64,000 nucleotides of DNA from Pseudomonas helmanticensis (GCF_900182985.1 NZ_FXUY01000001.1:124001-188000); one strand, 5' to 3'; counted from the first letter of the stretch, positions 53,388 to 63,912 are shown. Made by a program: numbers and translations. The notes: generated by a model not told the origin, from the letters alone.

Positions 53388-53412
53388 GAATATTATTATG
53401 CGAATAATATTC
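53388..53412. promoter_or_regulatory. Operator of the TetR-type regulator
   Basis: GAATATTATT-ATGCG-AATAATATTC is a perfect inverted repeat with 10-base arms, 24 bases before the regulator start. A second half, TAATATTC, follows at ~53418. Confidence 0.8.
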
Positions 53413-53436
53413 TAGTCGTAATATTCGGAGGCAACG

Positions 53437-53976
53437 ATGAACGATAAAAAAGCTCAAACCCGCGAACGCATCCTCAAGGCTGCCAGCTCCGCACTGATTC
53501 AGCGCGGCCCGGCAGACCCTAGCGTGGGCGAAGTGATGGGCGCGGCCGGCCTCACCGTCGGTGGCTTCTATGCGCACTTCGAAAGCAAGGACGCGATGAT
53601 GCTTGAAGCGTTCAAGCAATTGCTCGGTCGCCGCCGCGACCTGATTGCCGACATGGACAGCGAACTGACTGGTGAAGAACGCCGCGCGCTGGTCGCTGCG
53701 TTCTACCTGTCGCGCAAGCACCGCGACTCCAGCGAGGCGGCGTGCCCGATTCCTGCTTCCATCGGCGAACTGGGGCGTTTGCCGGATTCGTTCCGCCTCG
53801 CGCTGAACGAACACCTGGAGTTGATGGTTGCGCAGTTGGCGGCCAGTCCTGAGGACACCGATAAAGCTCTGGCCGACATGGCCTTGATGGTGGGTGGTCT
53901 GGCCCTCGCAAGAGCGCTGGGCCCGGGAGATTTATCCGATCGATTGCTGCGCGCTGCCAAGTCGGCGGTGCGTTGA
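53437..53976 (+). CDS. TetR-family transcriptional regulator
   Basis: This 179-residue protein begins MNDKKAQTRERILKAASSAL after GGAGG. The helix-turn-helix is PSVGEVMGAAGLTVGGFYAHF with FESKDAMMLEAF; the C-terminal ~130 residues are the helical ligand domain. The near-perfect operator upstream indicates autoregulation. The hydrolase gene follows 30 bases after it and may be in the same transcript. Confidence 0.92.
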   Translation: MNDKKAQTRERILKAASSALIQRGPADPSVGEVMGAAGLTVGGFYAHFESKDAMMLEAFKQLLGRRRDLIADMDSELTGEERRALVAAFYLSRKHRDSSEAACPIPASIGELGRLPDSFRLALNEHLELMVAQLAASPEDTDKALADMALMVGGLALARALGPGDLSDRLLRAAKSAVR

Positions 53977-54006
53977 CCTGAAGGCAACAGGCCTGAGGAG
54001 AGAGCG

Positions 54007-54840
54007 ATGAGCACGTTGAAATGGGTTCGTGGCGTTAATGGCACCTTGGGCTGGATTGCACCGAAGCGGGTAGCGAGCAAGATGCGTTCGGTATTCATGA
54101 CGCCGCGCGCGCTGCCGTTGCGCGATTGGGAATTGCCGCTGTTGGCCAATTCCGAGCGGATTACCCTGCGCTTCGGCCTGTCGGCGCTGCGCTGGGGCCA
54201 AGGTCCGACCGTGCTGCTGATGCACGGCTGGGAAGGCCGGCCGACTCAATTCGCGTCATTGATCACCGCGCTGGTCGAAGCCGGCTACACCGTCGTCGCA
54301 CTCGATGGTCCGGCCCACGGTCGCTCGCCGGGGCGTGAGGCCAATGTCGTGCTGTTCGCTCGGGCGATGCTCGAAGCGGCGGCCGAGTTACCGCCACTGC
54401 AAGCCGTTATCGGCCACTCCATGGGCGGTGCCAGTGCCATGCTCGCCGTGCAATTGGGCTTGCGCACCGAAACCCTCGTGAGTATCGCCGCACCGGCGCG
54501 CATTCTGGGTGTGCTACGCGGATTCGCCCGCTACATGGGCATGCCGCCGCGAGCGCGCTCCGCGTTCATTCGTCAGGTCGAGCAGGATGTCGGCATGCGT
54601 GCCGCCACGCTGGACGTTGCGCACTATCAACTGGATATGCCCGGGCTGATCGTGCATGCCGAGGACGATACCTTCGTCTCGGTCAAAGAGTCACAGCTGA
54701 TCCACGAATCCTGGTTCGACAGCCGCTTGTTGCGCCTTGAAGGCGGCGGTCATCAGCGCGTACTCGCCGACCCTCGGGTGATTGATGGAGTGTTATCACT
54801 GCTGGCCGGCCGCAGCCTTCAGGCGCGCCAATCGGCGTGA
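54007..54840 (+). CDS. Alpha/beta hydrolase
   Basis: This 277-residue protein has GPTVLLMHGWEGRPTQFASL, then VIGHSMGGASAML with nucleophile Ser, and VHAEDDTFVSVKES and GGGHQRVLAD supplying Asp and His. It is preceded by GGAGAGAGCG and lies downstream of the TetR gene, which probably controls it. The substrate is unknown; esters are likely. Confidence 0.88.
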   Translation: MSTLKWVRGVNGTLGWIAPKRVASKMRSVFMTPRALPLRDWELPLLANSERITLRFGLSALRWGQGPTVLLMHGWEGRPTQFASLITALVEAGYTVVALDGPAHGRSPGREANVVLFARAMLEAAAELPPLQAVIGHSMGGASAMLAVQLGLRTETLVSIAAPARILGVLRGFARYMGMPPRARSAFIRQVEQDVGMRAATLDVAHYQLDMPGLIVHAEDDTFVSVKESQLIHESWFDSRLLRLEGGGHQRVLADPRVIDGVLSLLAGRSLQARQSA

Positions 54841-54886
54841 GCTCCGTTACACTGCCCCGGTTGAATACATTGACCGGGAGTGGGGC

Positions 54887-55324
54887 ATGGGCTGGGATCG
54901 GGCAACGCCGTTTACCATTGATCTGCAAGTAGGCGCCGAAGACATCGACGGTCTGGGCCACGCGAACAACGCGGTGTACGTGACCTGGCTCGAACGCTGC
55001 GCCTGGCGCCACTCGCAGCGTCTGGGGCTGGACCTGGTCGAATATCGGCGGCTGGACCGGGCGATGGCCGTGGTCCGCCATGAAATCGATTATCTGGCGG
55101 CGGCCTATGAAGGCGACGAACTGCAATTGGCGACCTGGATCGTCGATTGGGATCAGCGCCTGAAAATGACCCGGCATTTCCAGCTCAAGCGTCCGAGCGA
55201 CAACACCACGCTGTTGCGCGCGCAGACCACGTTCGTCTGCATCGAACTGTCCACTGGCAGGCCCAAGCGCATGCCGGCCGAGTTTATCGAAGGCTACGGC
55301 CCGGCGATCCAAATCCCCGCCTGA
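54887..55324 (+). CDS. Acyl-CoA thioesterase, hotdog fold (YbgC/4HBT type)
   Basis: This 145-residue protein starts MGWDRATPFTIDLQVGAED. The 4HBT active-site block is DGLGHANNAVYVTWLERCAW, in which the Asp and His/Asn pair are as expected, followed by HEIDYLAAAYEGDELQLATW. The frame is open 35 codons upstream into the hydrolase. It probably hydrolyses acyl-CoA. Confidence 0.87.
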   Translation: MGWDRATPFTIDLQVGAEDIDGLGHANNAVYVTWLERCAWRHSQRLGLDLVEYRRLDRAMAVVRHEIDYLAAAYEGDELQLATWIVDWDQRLKMTRHFQLKRPSDNTTLLRAQTTFVCIELSTGRPKRMPAEFIEGYGPAIQIPA

Positions 55325-55330
55325 CCCGAT

Positions 55331-55423
55331 CCCTGTAGGAGCTGCCGCAGGCTGCGATCTTTTGATCTTGATCTTTAAAAAACAACATCAAAAGATCGCA
55401 GCCTGCGGCAGCTCCTACAGGGG
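55331..55423. repeat. Paired REP element, GTAGGAGCTGCCG class
   Basis: CCCTGTAGGAGCTGCCGCAG at the left with its exact complement at the right. It is the same class as that at 52492. Confidence 0.92.
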
Positions 55424-55487
55424 TTACCGCTTTGTGGCTGCAATCCAGTAAACTGCGGCACGTTTTTTCTTCAAGTAGTGTTTCCCC

Positions 55488-56447
55488 ATGCAAATTGCTC
55501 TGGCGCCCATGGAGGGGTTGGTCGACGACATCCTCCGCGACGTGTTGACCCGCGTTGGCGGCATCGACTGGTGCGTGACCGAATTCATTCGGGTCAACGA
55601 CCAGTTGCTCACGCCGGCGTACTTCCACAAGTTCGGCCCGGAGCTGCTCAACGGCGCCCGTACCGCATCCGGCGTGCCATTGCGCGTGCAATTGCTCGGT
55701 TCCGACCCGGTCTGTCTGGCGGAAAACGCGGCACTGGCCTGCGAACTCGGCTCTGAAGTGATCGACCTCAACTTCGGTTGCCCGGCCAAGACCGTGAACA
55801 AATCCCGTGGCGGGGCGGTGCTGCTCAAGGAGCCTGAACTGCTCAACCAGATCGTCGAGCATGTGCGTCGCGCAGTACCGGCGCACATTCCGGTCACCGC
55901 GAAGATGCGCCTCGGTTTCGACAGCCCGGATGGCTCGCTGGTCTGCGCCACGGCGTTGGCCGAAGGCGGCGCCGAACACATCGTGGTTCACGCCCGTACG
56001 AAAATGGACGGCTACAAACCGCCCGCACATTGGGAGTGGATTCCGCGCGTACAAGACGTGGTCAAAGTCCCGGTGTTCGCCAACGGCGATATCTGGAGCG
56101 TCGAAGACTGGCGCCGTTGCCGCGAAATCAGCGGTGTCGAAGACATCATGCTCGGTCGCGGTCTGGTGTCGCGCCCGGATCTGGCCAGACAGATTGCCAC
56201 TGCCCGCGCCGGCGAAGAAGTCATTGAGATGAGCTGGGCCGAGCTGATGCCGTTGATTCAGGACTTCTGGCTGCAAGCCAAGGCGCAGATGACCGCGCGG
56301 CAATCGCCGGGCCGTTTGAAGCAATGGCTGGCGATGCTGACGCGCAATTATCCCGAAGCGACCGAGCTGTTCACGGTGTTGCGCCGTGAAACCGAACCCG
56401 ATCATGTCTCGCGCTTGCTCGGTCTACCGGTCGCTGAAGCGGCCTGA
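55488..56447 (+). CDS. dusC: tRNA-dihydrouridine(16) synthase
   Basis: This 319-residue FMN barrel starts [40 protein letters not shown] contains the catalytic Cys, and [20 protein letters not shown] and [18 protein letters not shown] are DusC-like. It reduces uridine in the D-loop of tRNAs with NADPH. It is a single gene terminated at 56473. Confidence 0.93.
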   Translation: MQIALAPMEGLVDDILRDVLTRVGGIDWCVTEFIRVNDQLLTPAYFHKFGPELLNGARTASGVPLRVQLLGSDPVCLAENAALACELGSEVIDLNFGCPAKTVNKSRGGAVLLKEPELLNQIVEHVRRAVPAHIPVTAKMRLGFDSPDGSLVCATALAEGGAEHIVVHARTKMDGYKPPAHWEWIPRVQDVVKVPVFANGDIWSVEDWRRCREISGVEDIMLGRGLVSRPDLARQIATARAGEEVIEMSWAELMPLIQDFWLQAKAQMTARQSPGRLKQWLAMLTRNYPEATELFTVLRRETEPDHVSRLLGLPVAEAA

Positions 56448-56472
56448 AAAAATCTGTAAATCCGCTGCAAAG

Positions 56473-56497
56473 AAAGGACGCCAATGGCGTCCTTTTT
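56473..56497. terminator. Terminator between dusC and the GGDEF-EAL gene
   Basis: AAAGGACGCC / GGCGTCCTTT with loop AAT and a T tract. Confidence 0.88.
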
Positions 56498-56505
56498 TAT
56501 GCTCG

Positions 56506-59500
56506 CTATTCCAGCATCAATTTCAGATCTTCCAGCGCCATCGGTCGACTGTGCAGATAACCCTGATACAAATGGCAGCCCAAACCTTGCAGGAATGCCA
56601 GTTGCTCCGGCGTTTCCACGCCTTCGGCAATCACCTCAAGTTCCAGGCTGCGCGCCATGGCAACGATGGCGCGGATGATTTCGGCATCGTTCGGATCAGT
56701 CGTCGCATCGCGAATAAACGACTGATCGATTTTCAGCGTGTCCACTGGCAGGCGCTTGAGGTAGGTCAGCGATGAGTAACCGGTGCCGAAATCGTCCATG
56801 GCAAAACTCACGCCGAGCTTTTTCAAACGACGCATTTTGCTGATGGTGTCTTCGAGGTTCTGGATGACGATGCCTTCGGTGATTTCCAGTTTCAGCAGCG
56901 AGCAGGGCAGGCCGTGGCTGGTCATGCTGTGTTCGATGCGTTCGACGAAGTCGTTCTGGCGGAACTGCCGTGGGCTGATGTTGACGCACAGGCTGAAGTT
57001 GAACGGATCGACCAGTTTCAGGGCGATCAGTTGTTTGAATGCTTCGCAGGCTTCATCGAGGATCCACGTGCCGACTTCAAGAATCAGCCCGCTGTCTTCC
57101 AGCACTTTGATGAACTCGGTGGGCGATTGCGCGCCGAGCTCTGGGTGATTCCAGCGCACCAGCGCTTCGGCGCCGATGATGCGATTATCCCGCGCGTCGA
57201 TCTGCGGCTGGAAGTGCACATTGAATTCGCCGCGTGACAACGCCAGGCGCAAGTCGGTCTCCATGCGCAGCCGTTCGCTGGCGGCCTTCTGCATGGTGTT
57301 GTGGTACATCTGCGTAGTGTTGCGCCCGGAATCCTTGGCCCGGTACAGGGCAATGTCGGCGCGTTTGAGCAGGTCGGTCGGGGTCGAGCCGTGGTCGGGA
57401 ATCAGTGCCACGCCGATGCTCGGGGTCACTTGCAGGCGCTGGCCGTCGAGGAACATCGGCTCCGAGAGCAATTCACGCAGGGTGTCGGCCAGCGAGCGGA
57501 CTTGCGCGCTGACTTCGTTGCGCGAACCTTCGAGGCCACTGAGCAGCACCACGAATTCATCGCCGCCGAGGCGCGCCACCGTGTCTTCCATGCGCACGCT
57601 GGCTTCGAGCCGCGCGGTGATGATCTTCAGCACCGTGTCGCCGACCGGATGGCCGAGCGAATCGTTGATGTGCTTGAAGTGATCGAGGTCGAGAAACAGC
57701 AGCGCGCCGCGCAGGTTGTGGCGTTTGAGCAGGGCGATCTGCTGGCTCAGGCGATCCATCAGCAGGGCGCGATTCGGCAGGTTGGTCAGCGGGTCGTGGT
57801 ACGCCAAGTGACGGATCTGCGCTTCGGCGTTTTTCAGCAGGCTGACGTCCCGCGCCGTCAGCAGCAGGCAGGCGGTTTCATTGAGGGTGATCGGCTCGAC
57901 CGAGACTTCCACGGTCAGCAGTTCGCCGCGTTTGTTGCGCCCGAGCATTTCCTGATGATGCACGCGGCCCTTGATCTGCAACTCGGCGAGTAACGCCGAA
58001 CGCTGTTTCTCTTCGGCCCAGATACCTACCTGATAAACCGTTTTGCCGACGACATCTTCAGCGCGATAGCCGGTGAGGCGGCAGAAGCCGTCGTTGACCT
58101 CAAGATAACGTCCGGTGTCGCGCTCGGTGATGGTGATCGCGTCGGGGCTGGAGTGGAATGCTTTGGCGAATTTCTCCTCGCTGGCCTTGAGCGCCGCTTC
58201 CGAACGCTGCTGCTGGGTAATGTCGCGCAGGGTGGTGACGATGCACGGCTGATCGCCGACGCTGATCTGCCGACTGGAAATCACGCAGGTCAGCGACTGG
58301 CCGTCCTTGTGCTGAACGATGATCGCGACGTTGCTCAAACCTTGTTCGCGAATCACCCGTTCAATGCGTTGCAGGCTTTTCGCCGAGGCGTCCCACAGGC
58401 CGATTTCTTCAGCGGTGTGGCCGATGACGTCGGCGGCGCTCCAGCCGAAGGTCTGACTAAAACTGGAATTGATCTCGATGAATTCGCCGCTGTCCTGGCG
58501 CGTGACGCAAATCGGGTCGGGGCTGACCTGGAACAGCGTGGCGAATTTTTCTTCCGAGGCCACCAGGCGTTGTTCGCGCTCGACCTGGTCGGTGATGTCG
58601 AGCAGCGTGCCGGCCATGCGCAACGGTGCGCCGCTTTCATCGCGGTAGAGGCGGGCGCGGCTTTCCAGATAACGTGAGCTGCCGTCCGGCAGTTGCACGC
58701 GATAGGTCAGTTGATAATTGCCTGCCGGGCCTTCGCGCAGGCTGCGGTAGGCGTCGCGCATGCTGTCGCGCTCTTCGCCGGGCACGCCTTCGAAAAACTC
58801 GTCGAACGACTCGTGGAACGGTTTTGGCTCCAGCCCGTGCAATTGCGCGGCCCGCGCCGAGCCGTAGAGCATGCCGCTGGGAATATGCCAGTCCCACGTG
58901 CCGAGTTGCGCCGAGTCCAGCGCCAGATCGAGACGTTCCTGGCTGTCCTTCAATGCATGTTCGGCGGCTTTGCGTTCGGTGGTGTCGAGGAAGGTGCTGA
59001 GCAGATACGGCTGACCTTCGAGTTCGACCTTCTGTGCGCTGAGTATGCCGTCGTGAATCTGCCCATTGCTGGCGCGAAACTGCACCTCCATGCTGATCAG
59101 TTCACCCTTGGCCTTGGTTTTCTTGACCAGTTCGGCGCGTTGCTCCGGGTGCACCCACAGCCCCAGCTCCAGCGTGGTGCGGCCAATCGCGCTCTGCACC
59201 GGCCAGCCGAAGAGGCTTTCAAAATACTGGTTGGCTTCACTGATCAGGCCGTCTTCCTGACGGGTCAGCAGAACCATGTTCGGGCACAGATGAAACAGTG
59301 TGGCGAAACGTTTCTCCGAGCTGCTCAGGGCTTGCTCGCGCTGACGCTGGTGGGTGATTTCACGAATCACCCCGATCATTCGGGGGCGGCCGTTCTTGTC
59401 GGGTAACAGGCTGCCATTGATCTCCAGCCAGTGCAGGCTGCCATCCGGCCAGCGAATGCGGTGGTGCATCGCCTGTTCCAGCGGGGCGCCGGCGATGACG

Positions 59501-59814
59501 GCGTGGAAGGCGCGGACGGTTTTTGCGCGGTCTTCCGGCGGCAACAGGTCGAGGTATTCGAGGTCTTCGGGCAACGGTTGGCGCGGATCGAAGCCGAACA
59601 AGGCCTGGGTGCCCCGTGACCAACTGATCTGCCCGCGCTCAATGTCCCAATACCAGGCGCCGAGCCGCGCGCCGTTGAGCGCGGCGAGCAATTGCGGCGC
59701 ACTCTCCCAGCTCTGCTCGGATCGTCGCGGGTCAATGGCCTGAATACGCGGCATCGGCGGAATTCGGTCAACAGATTTCGGCATCGTTAACAGGCCTTGA
59801 GCTGATGGTGGCAT
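56506..59814 (-). CDS. PAS(4)-GGDEF-EAL signalling protein
   Basis: This 1102-residue protein (internal ATGs at codons 11 and 21 are alternative starts) has no membrane segment. About four PAS units fill residues ~30-660 (e.g. RISWSRGTQALFGFDPR, FATLFHLCPNMVLLTRQEDG, FAKAFHSSPDAITITERDTG). GGDEF follows with RLGGDEFVVLL and I-site RMED. EAL is at ~845-1095 with GAEALVRWNHPELG, DDFGTGYSSLTYL and VIAEGVETPEQL, indicating an active phosphodiesterase. It turns over c-di-GMP in the cytoplasm under PAS sensor control. Confidence 0.94.
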   Translation of the reverse strand: MPPSAQGLLTMPKSVDRIPPMPRIQAIDPRRSEQSWESAPQLLAALNGARLGAWYWDIERGQISWSRGTQALFGFDPRQPLPEDLEYLDLLPPEDRAKTVRAFHAVIAGAPLEQAMHHRIRWPDGSLHWLEINGSLLPDKNGRPRMIGVIREITHQRQREQALSSSEKRFATLFHLCPNMVLLTRQEDGLISEANQYFESLFGWPVQSAIGRTTLELGLWVHPEQRAELVKKTKAKGELISMEVQFRASNGQIHDGILSAQKVELEGQPYLLSTFLDTTERKAAEHALKDSQERLDLALDSAQLGTWDWHIPSGMLYGSARAAQLHGLEPKPFHESFDEFFEGVPGEERDSMRDAYRSLREGPAGNYQLTYRVQLPDGSSRYLESRARLYRDESGAPLRMAGTLLDITDQVEREQRLVASEEKFATLFQVSPDPICVTRQDSGEFIEINSSFSQTFGWSAADVIGHTAEEIGLWDASAKSLQRIERVIREQGLSNVAIIVQHKDGQSLTCVISSRQISVGDQPCIVTTLRDITQQQRSEAALKASEEKFAKAFHSSPDAITITERDTGRYLEVNDGFCRLTGYRAEDVVGKTVYQVGIWAEEKQRSALLAELQIKGRVHHQEMLGRNKRGELLTVEVSVEPITLNETACLLLTARDVSLLKNAEAQIRHLAYHDPLTNLPNRALLMDRLSQQIALLKRHNLRGALLFLDLDHFKHINDSLGHPVGDTVLKIITARLEASVRMEDTVARLGGDEFVVLLSGLEGSRNEVSAQVRSLADTLRELLSEPMFLDGQRLQVTPSIGVALIPDHGSTPTDLLKRADIALYRAKDSGRNTTQMYHNTMQKAASERLRMETDLRLALSRGEFNVHFQPQIDARDNRIIGAEALVRWNHPELGAQSPTEFIKVLEDSGLILEVGTWILDEACEAFKQLIALKLVDPFNFSLCVNISPRQFRQNDFVERIEHSMTSHGLPCSLLKLEITEGIVIQNLEDTISKMRRLKKLGVSFAMDDFGTGYSSLTYLKRLPVDTLKIDQSFIRDATTDPNDAEIIRAIVAMARSLELEVIAEGVETPEQLAFLQGLGCHLYQGYLHSRPMALEDLKLMLE

Positions 59815-59858
59815 TAGGCACAGGGGCAGCGGCTCTATAGGAGTAGCACAAGTTGGCC

Positions 59859-60743
59859 TTATGTCCCTGGCAGATCGATTTGTGCATCCAGCAAGGCCAT
59901 AAACGCTCTTGCCGCATTCGATAGCGTCCGTTCAGTGTGCAAGATATAGCCTAGCTGGCGACTGAGCTGTATGCCCGGCAATACGATGCTCGCCACTTGA
60001 TCGTCGAGCATGGTGCGCGGCAAAACGCTCCAGGCCAGGCCGATCGAGACCATCATCTTGATGGTTTCCAGGTAGTTGGTGCTCATGGCGATGTTCGGCG
60101 TCAGCCCCTGAGCTTCGAACAAGCGTTGGACAATATGGTGGGTGAAGGTGTTGCCGCCGGGGAAAACCGCCGGATGACCGGCAATGTCGGCCAGACTGAC
60201 GGCGCCGTTATTGATCAGCGAATGCTCCGGGGCGACCACGAAATCCAGCGGGTCATCCCACACCGGCGTGGCTTTGACCAGCGCGTGAGGTTCCGGCGCG
60301 AGGGTAATGACCGCCAGTTCAGCGCGGCCATGGAGAATTTCCTCGTAGGCCACTTCCGAATCGAGGAACTGAATATCCAGCGCGACCTGTGGGTAACGGC
60401 GGGTGAACTCCCGTAACAGCGGCGGCAAACGGTGCAAACCGATGTGGTGACTGGTGGCCAGGGTCAGGCGACCGCTGACTTCACCGGTCAGGTTGGTCAG
60501 CGCGCGGCGGGTGTCATCCAGCACATTGAGAATCTGATATGCCCGTGGCAGCAGGGCGCGGCCGGCCTCGGTCAAACCGACTTCACGGCCGAGCCTGTCG
60601 AACAGCCGTACCTTCAATTGTTGCTCCAGCCCGGCGATGCGCTTGCTGATTGCCGGCTGTGTCAGGTGCAAGCGTTCGCCGGCATTGGAGAAGCTACCGG
60701 TCTCGGCAATCGCGATAAAAGCGTTGAGGTTGGCCAGATCCAT
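59859..60743 (-). CDS. LysR-family regulator divergent from leuC
   Basis: This 294-residue protein starts MDLANLNAFIAIAETGSFSN with the helix-turn-helix (GERLHLTQPAISKRIAGLEQ); the ligand domain holds GRLTLATSHHIGLHRLPPLL. It is coded divergently from leuC, about 140 bases apart, and probably regulates the leu genes. The same pair is known in other pseudomonads. Confidence 0.92.
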   Translation of the reverse strand: MDLANLNAFIAIAETGSFSNAGERLHLTQPAISKRIAGLEQQLKVRLFDRLGREVGLTEAGRALLPRAYQILNVLDDTRRALTNLTGEVSGRLTLATSHHIGLHRLPPLLREFTRRYPQVALDIQFLDSEVAYEEILHGRAELAVITLAPEPHALVKATPVWDDPLDFVVAPEHSLINNGAVSLADIAGHPAVFPGGNTFTHHIVQRLFEAQGLTPNIAMSTNYLETIKMMVSIGLAWSVLPRTMLDDQVASIVLPGIQLSRQLGYILHTERTLSNAARAFMALLDAQIDLPGT

Positions 60744-60883
60744 GTTCGTATTCCATTTGGTTATCCAAAGCATAAAAAATATGAATTTGAGTTATTTAAT
60801 CTAACCCCATAGGATCGGCCTCACAAGCCAAAGGGTTATTGAAAAGCCCAGGGCATAGAAACAAGCTGATGAGGAACCGTCTG

Positions 60884-62302
60884 ATGGCCGGCAAAACGCT
60901 CTACGACAAGCTCTGGGATTCGCATTTGGTCAAGCAGCGCGACGATGGCTCGGCGCTGATCTACATCGATCGTCACATCATTCACGAAGTGACCTCGCCG
61001 CAAGCCTTTGAAGGTCTGCGTCTGGCCGGGCGCAAGCCTTGGCGCATCGATGCCAACATCGCGACCCCGGACCACAACGTACCAACGACTCCAGAGCGCA
61101 AGGGCGGCATCGAAGCCATTGCCGATCAGGTCTCGCGTTTGCAGGTTCAGACCCTCGACGACAACTGCGATGAATACGGCATCGTCGAGTTCAAGATGAA
61201 CGACGTGCGCCAAGGCATCGTCCACGTGATCAGCCCGGAGCAGGGCGCGACCTTGCCGGGCATGACCGTGGTCTGCGGCGACTCGCACACCTCGACCCAC
61301 GGCGCGTTCGGTGCCTTGGCCCACGGTATCGGCACTTCCGAGGTCGAGCACGTGCTCGCCACCCAGTGCCTGGTCGCCAAGAAAATGAAGAACATGCTGG
61401 TGCGCGTTGAAGGGCAATTGCCGTTCGGCGTGACCGCCAAGGACATCGTCCTCGCGGTGATCGGCAAGATCGGCACCGCCGGCGGTAACGGCCATGCCAT
61501 CGAATTCGCTGGCAGCGCGATCCGCGACTTGTCCGTCGAAGGCCGCATGACCATCTGCAACATGTCCATCGAAGCCGGCGCCCGTGTTGGCCTGGTGGCT
61601 GCGGATCAGAAGACCGTCGATTACGTGAAAGGCCGTCCGTTTGCACCGAAAGGCGCGGAATGGGACATGGCCGTCGAGTCCTGGAAAGACCTGGTCTCCG
61701 ACGCCGACGCCAAGTTCGACACCGTGGTTGAACTCGACGCTGCGCAGATCAAGCCACAAGTCAGTTGGGGCACTTCGCCCGAGATGGTCTTGGCCGTTGA
61801 CCAAAACGTGCCGGATCCAGCCAAAGAAATGGATCTGGTCAAGCGCGACTCGATCGTCCGTGCCCTGAAATACATGGGTTTGACCGCCAATCAGGCGATC
61901 ACCGACATTCAGTTGGATCGCGTGTTCATCGGTTCCTGCACCAACTCGCGGATCGAAGATTTGCGCGCTGCGGCGGTGATCGCCAAGGGCCGTAAAGTCG
62001 CTTCGACCATCAAGCAGGCGATCGTGGTGCCGGGTTCGGGTCTGGTCAAGGCGCAGGCTGAAGCTGAAGGTCTCGACAAGATTTTCCTCGAAGCCGGTTT
62101 CGAATGGCGTGAGCCGGGTTGCTCGATGTGCCTGGCGATGAACCCGGACCGTTTAGAGTCAGGCGAGCATTGCGCCTCGACCTCCAACCGTAACTTCGAA
62201 GGCCGTCAGGGCGCTGGTGGCCGTACCCACCTCGTCAGCCCGGCCATGGCGGCGGCGGCAGCGGTGAACGGTCGTTTCATCGACGTTCGCGAATTGATTT
62301 AA
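60884..62302 (+). CDS. leuC: 3-isopropylmalate dehydratase, large subunit
   Basis: This 472-residue protein starts [16 protein letters not shown]; upstream frame codons lack a ribosome site. The 4Fe-4S cysteines lie in [13 protein letters not shown] and [13 protein letters not shown], with [20 protein letters not shown] for substrate. With LeuD it isomerises 2- to 3-isopropylmalate in leucine synthesis. leuD starts 10 bases downstream. Confidence 0.97.
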   Translation: MAGKTLYDKLWDSHLVKQRDDGSALIYIDRHIIHEVTSPQAFEGLRLAGRKPWRIDANIATPDHNVPTTPERKGGIEAIADQVSRLQVQTLDDNCDEYGIVEFKMNDVRQGIVHVISPEQGATLPGMTVVCGDSHTSTHGAFGALAHGIGTSEVEHVLATQCLVAKKMKNMLVRVEGQLPFGVTAKDIVLAVIGKIGTAGGNGHAIEFAGSAIRDLSVEGRMTICNMSIEAGARVGLVAADQKTVDYVKGRPFAPKGAEWDMAVESWKDLVSDADAKFDTVVELDAAQIKPQVSWGTSPEMVLAVDQNVPDPAKEMDLVKRDSIVRALKYMGLTANQAITDIQLDRVFIGSCTNSRIEDLRAAAVIAKGRKVASTIKQAIVVPGSGLVKAQAEAEGLDKIFLEAGFEWREPGCSMCLAMNPDRLESGEHCASTSNRNFEGRQGAGGRTHLVSPAMAAAAAVNGRFIDVRELI

Positions 62303-62312
62303 GGAGCGCAGC

Positions 62313-62957
62313 ATGAAAGCTTTTACCCAGCACACTGGTCTTGTCGCGCCTTTGGATCGTGCCAACGTCGACACCGACCAGATCATTCCGAAGCAATTCT
62401 TGAAGTCGATCAAACGCACCGGTTTTGGTCCGAACCTGTTCGACGAATGGCGTTATCTGGATGTCGGCCAGCCGTATCAGGACAACTCCAAGCGTCCGCT
62501 GAACAAGGACTTCGTCCTCAACGCCGAGCGTTATCAAGGCGCCAGCGTGTTGCTGGCTCGCGAGAACTTCGGTTGCGGCTCCAGCCGTGAACACGCGCCG
62601 TGGGCGCTGGAAGAATACGGTTTTCGCAGCATCATCGCGCCGAGCTACGCCGACATCTTCTTCAACAACAGCTTCAAGAACGGCTTGCTGCCGATCATCT
62701 TGAGCGACGCTGAAGTTGATGAGTTATTCAAGCAGGTCGAGGCTGAGCCGGGTTATCAATTGCAGGTCGATCTGCAAGCGCAGACCGTGACGCGTCCGGA
62801 TGGCAAGGTTTACAGCTTTGAGATCGATGCGTTTCGCAAGCATTGCCTGTTGAACGGTCTGGACGATATCGGTTTGACCTTGCAGGACGGTGATGCGATT
62901 GCGACGTTTGAGGCCAAGCATCGGGTTAGCCAGCCGTGGTTGTTCCGCGACGCATAA
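62313..62957 (+). CDS. leuD: 3-isopropylmalate dehydratase, small subunit
   Basis: This 214-residue protein has [40 protein letters not shown] and [18 protein letters not shown], all standard for LeuD. AAGGAG is 8 bases upstream. It pairs with LeuC as a heterodimer. Confidence 0.97.
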   Translation: MKAFTQHTGLVAPLDRANVDTDQIIPKQFLKSIKRTGFGPNLFDEWRYLDVGQPYQDNSKRPLNKDFVLNAERYQGASVLLARENFGCGSSREHAPWALEEYGFRSIIAPSYADIFFNNSFKNGLLPIILSDAEVDELFKQVEAEPGYQLQVDLQAQTVTRPDGKVYSFEIDAFRKHCLLNGLDDIGLTLQDGDAIATFEAKHRVSQPWLFRDA

Positions 62958-62978
62958 TTTGCGTATGGCGAATGGCGC

Positions 62979-63045
62979 CATCGCGAGCAGGCTCACTCCT
63001 ACAGGGGAGCGCATTCCAAATGTAGGAGTGAGCCTGCTCGCGATG
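62979..63045. repeat. Paired REP element, GAGTGAGCCTGCTCGCGAT class (short form)
   Basis: CATCGCGAGCAGGCTCACTC and its complement with a 20-base centre. It lies inside the leu gene cluster between leuD and the methyltransferase, and could attenuate transcription. Confidence 0.9.
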
Positions 63046-63090
63046 AGGCCCTCAAAAGCACCACAAGACTCACCCTAAAAAGGAAGTCCC

Positions 63091-63858
63091 ATGACCAGTA
63101 CCGCCCAACACACCCAGGTCGTACAAAAGCAATTCGGTGAACAGGCCGCCGCCTACCTGAGCAGCGCCGTTCACGCTCAAGGCACCGAATTCGCGCTGCT
63201 ACAGGCTCAACTGGCCGGGCAGGGCGAGGCTCGCGTGCTGGACTTGGGTTGCGGCGCCGGTCACGTCAGTTTTCATGTGGCATCGCTGGTCAAGGAAGTG
63301 GTCGCTTACGACCTGTCGCAGCAAATGCTCGATGTGGTTGCCGCCGCTGCCGTTGATCGCAACATCTGCAACATCGCCACGGTCAACGGCGCCGCCGAGC
63401 GTCTGCCGTTTGCCGATGGCGAGTTCGACTTCGTGTTCAGCCGTTATTCGGCGCATCACTGGAGCGATCTCGGTGTGGCCTTGCGCGAAGTGCGTCGGGT
63501 GCTGAAACCGGGCGGTGTGGCGGCGTTCGTTGATGTGTTGTCACCGGGCAGTCCGTTGTTCGACACTTACCTGCAAAGCGTCGAAGTGCTGCGCGACACC
63601 AGCCACGTGCGCGATTATTCAGGCGCTGAATGGTTGCGTCAGGTCAGCGAGGCCGGTTTGCATGTGCGCAGTACCACGCGCCAGCGCCTGCGTCTGGAAT
63701 ACACAAGCTGGGTTGAACGCATGCGCACGCCTGAAGTGATGCGCGCGGCGATCCGCCAGTTGCAGCAGTCGATGGGCAACGAAGTGCGCGAATATTTTGA
63801 GATTGATGCCGACGGCTCGTTCAGTACAGATGTGATCGTACTGATGGCTGAGTGCTAA
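63091..63858 (+). CDS. SAM-dependent methyltransferase, class I (UbiE-like)
   Basis: This 255-residue protein has AAGGAAG before ATG. The SAM-binding motif I is VLDLGCGAGHVSFHVA, followed by VVAYDLSQQMLDVVA and AERLPFADGEFDFVFSRYS, then REVRRVLKPGGVAAFVDVL. The C-terminal ~70 residues set the substrate, which is unknown. It lies between leuD and leuB, an arrangement kept in several pseudomonads. Confidence 0.88.
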   Translation: MTSTAQHTQVVQKQFGEQAAAYLSSAVHAQGTEFALLQAQLAGQGEARVLDLGCGAGHVSFHVASLVKEVVAYDLSQQMLDVVAAAAVDRNICNIATVNGAAERLPFADGEFDFVFSRYSAHHWSDLGVALREVRRVLKPGGVAAFVDVLSPGSPLFDTYLQSVEVLRDTSHVRDYSGAEWLRQVSEAGLHVRSTTRQRLRLEYTSWVERMRTPEVMRAAIRQLQQSMGNEVREYFEIDADGSFSTDVIVLMAEC

Positions 63859-63912
63859 GAATTTTTCCGGGCGCGCCTAAGATGGCGCACCGACTGAAGA
63901 CACGAGGAAAGC

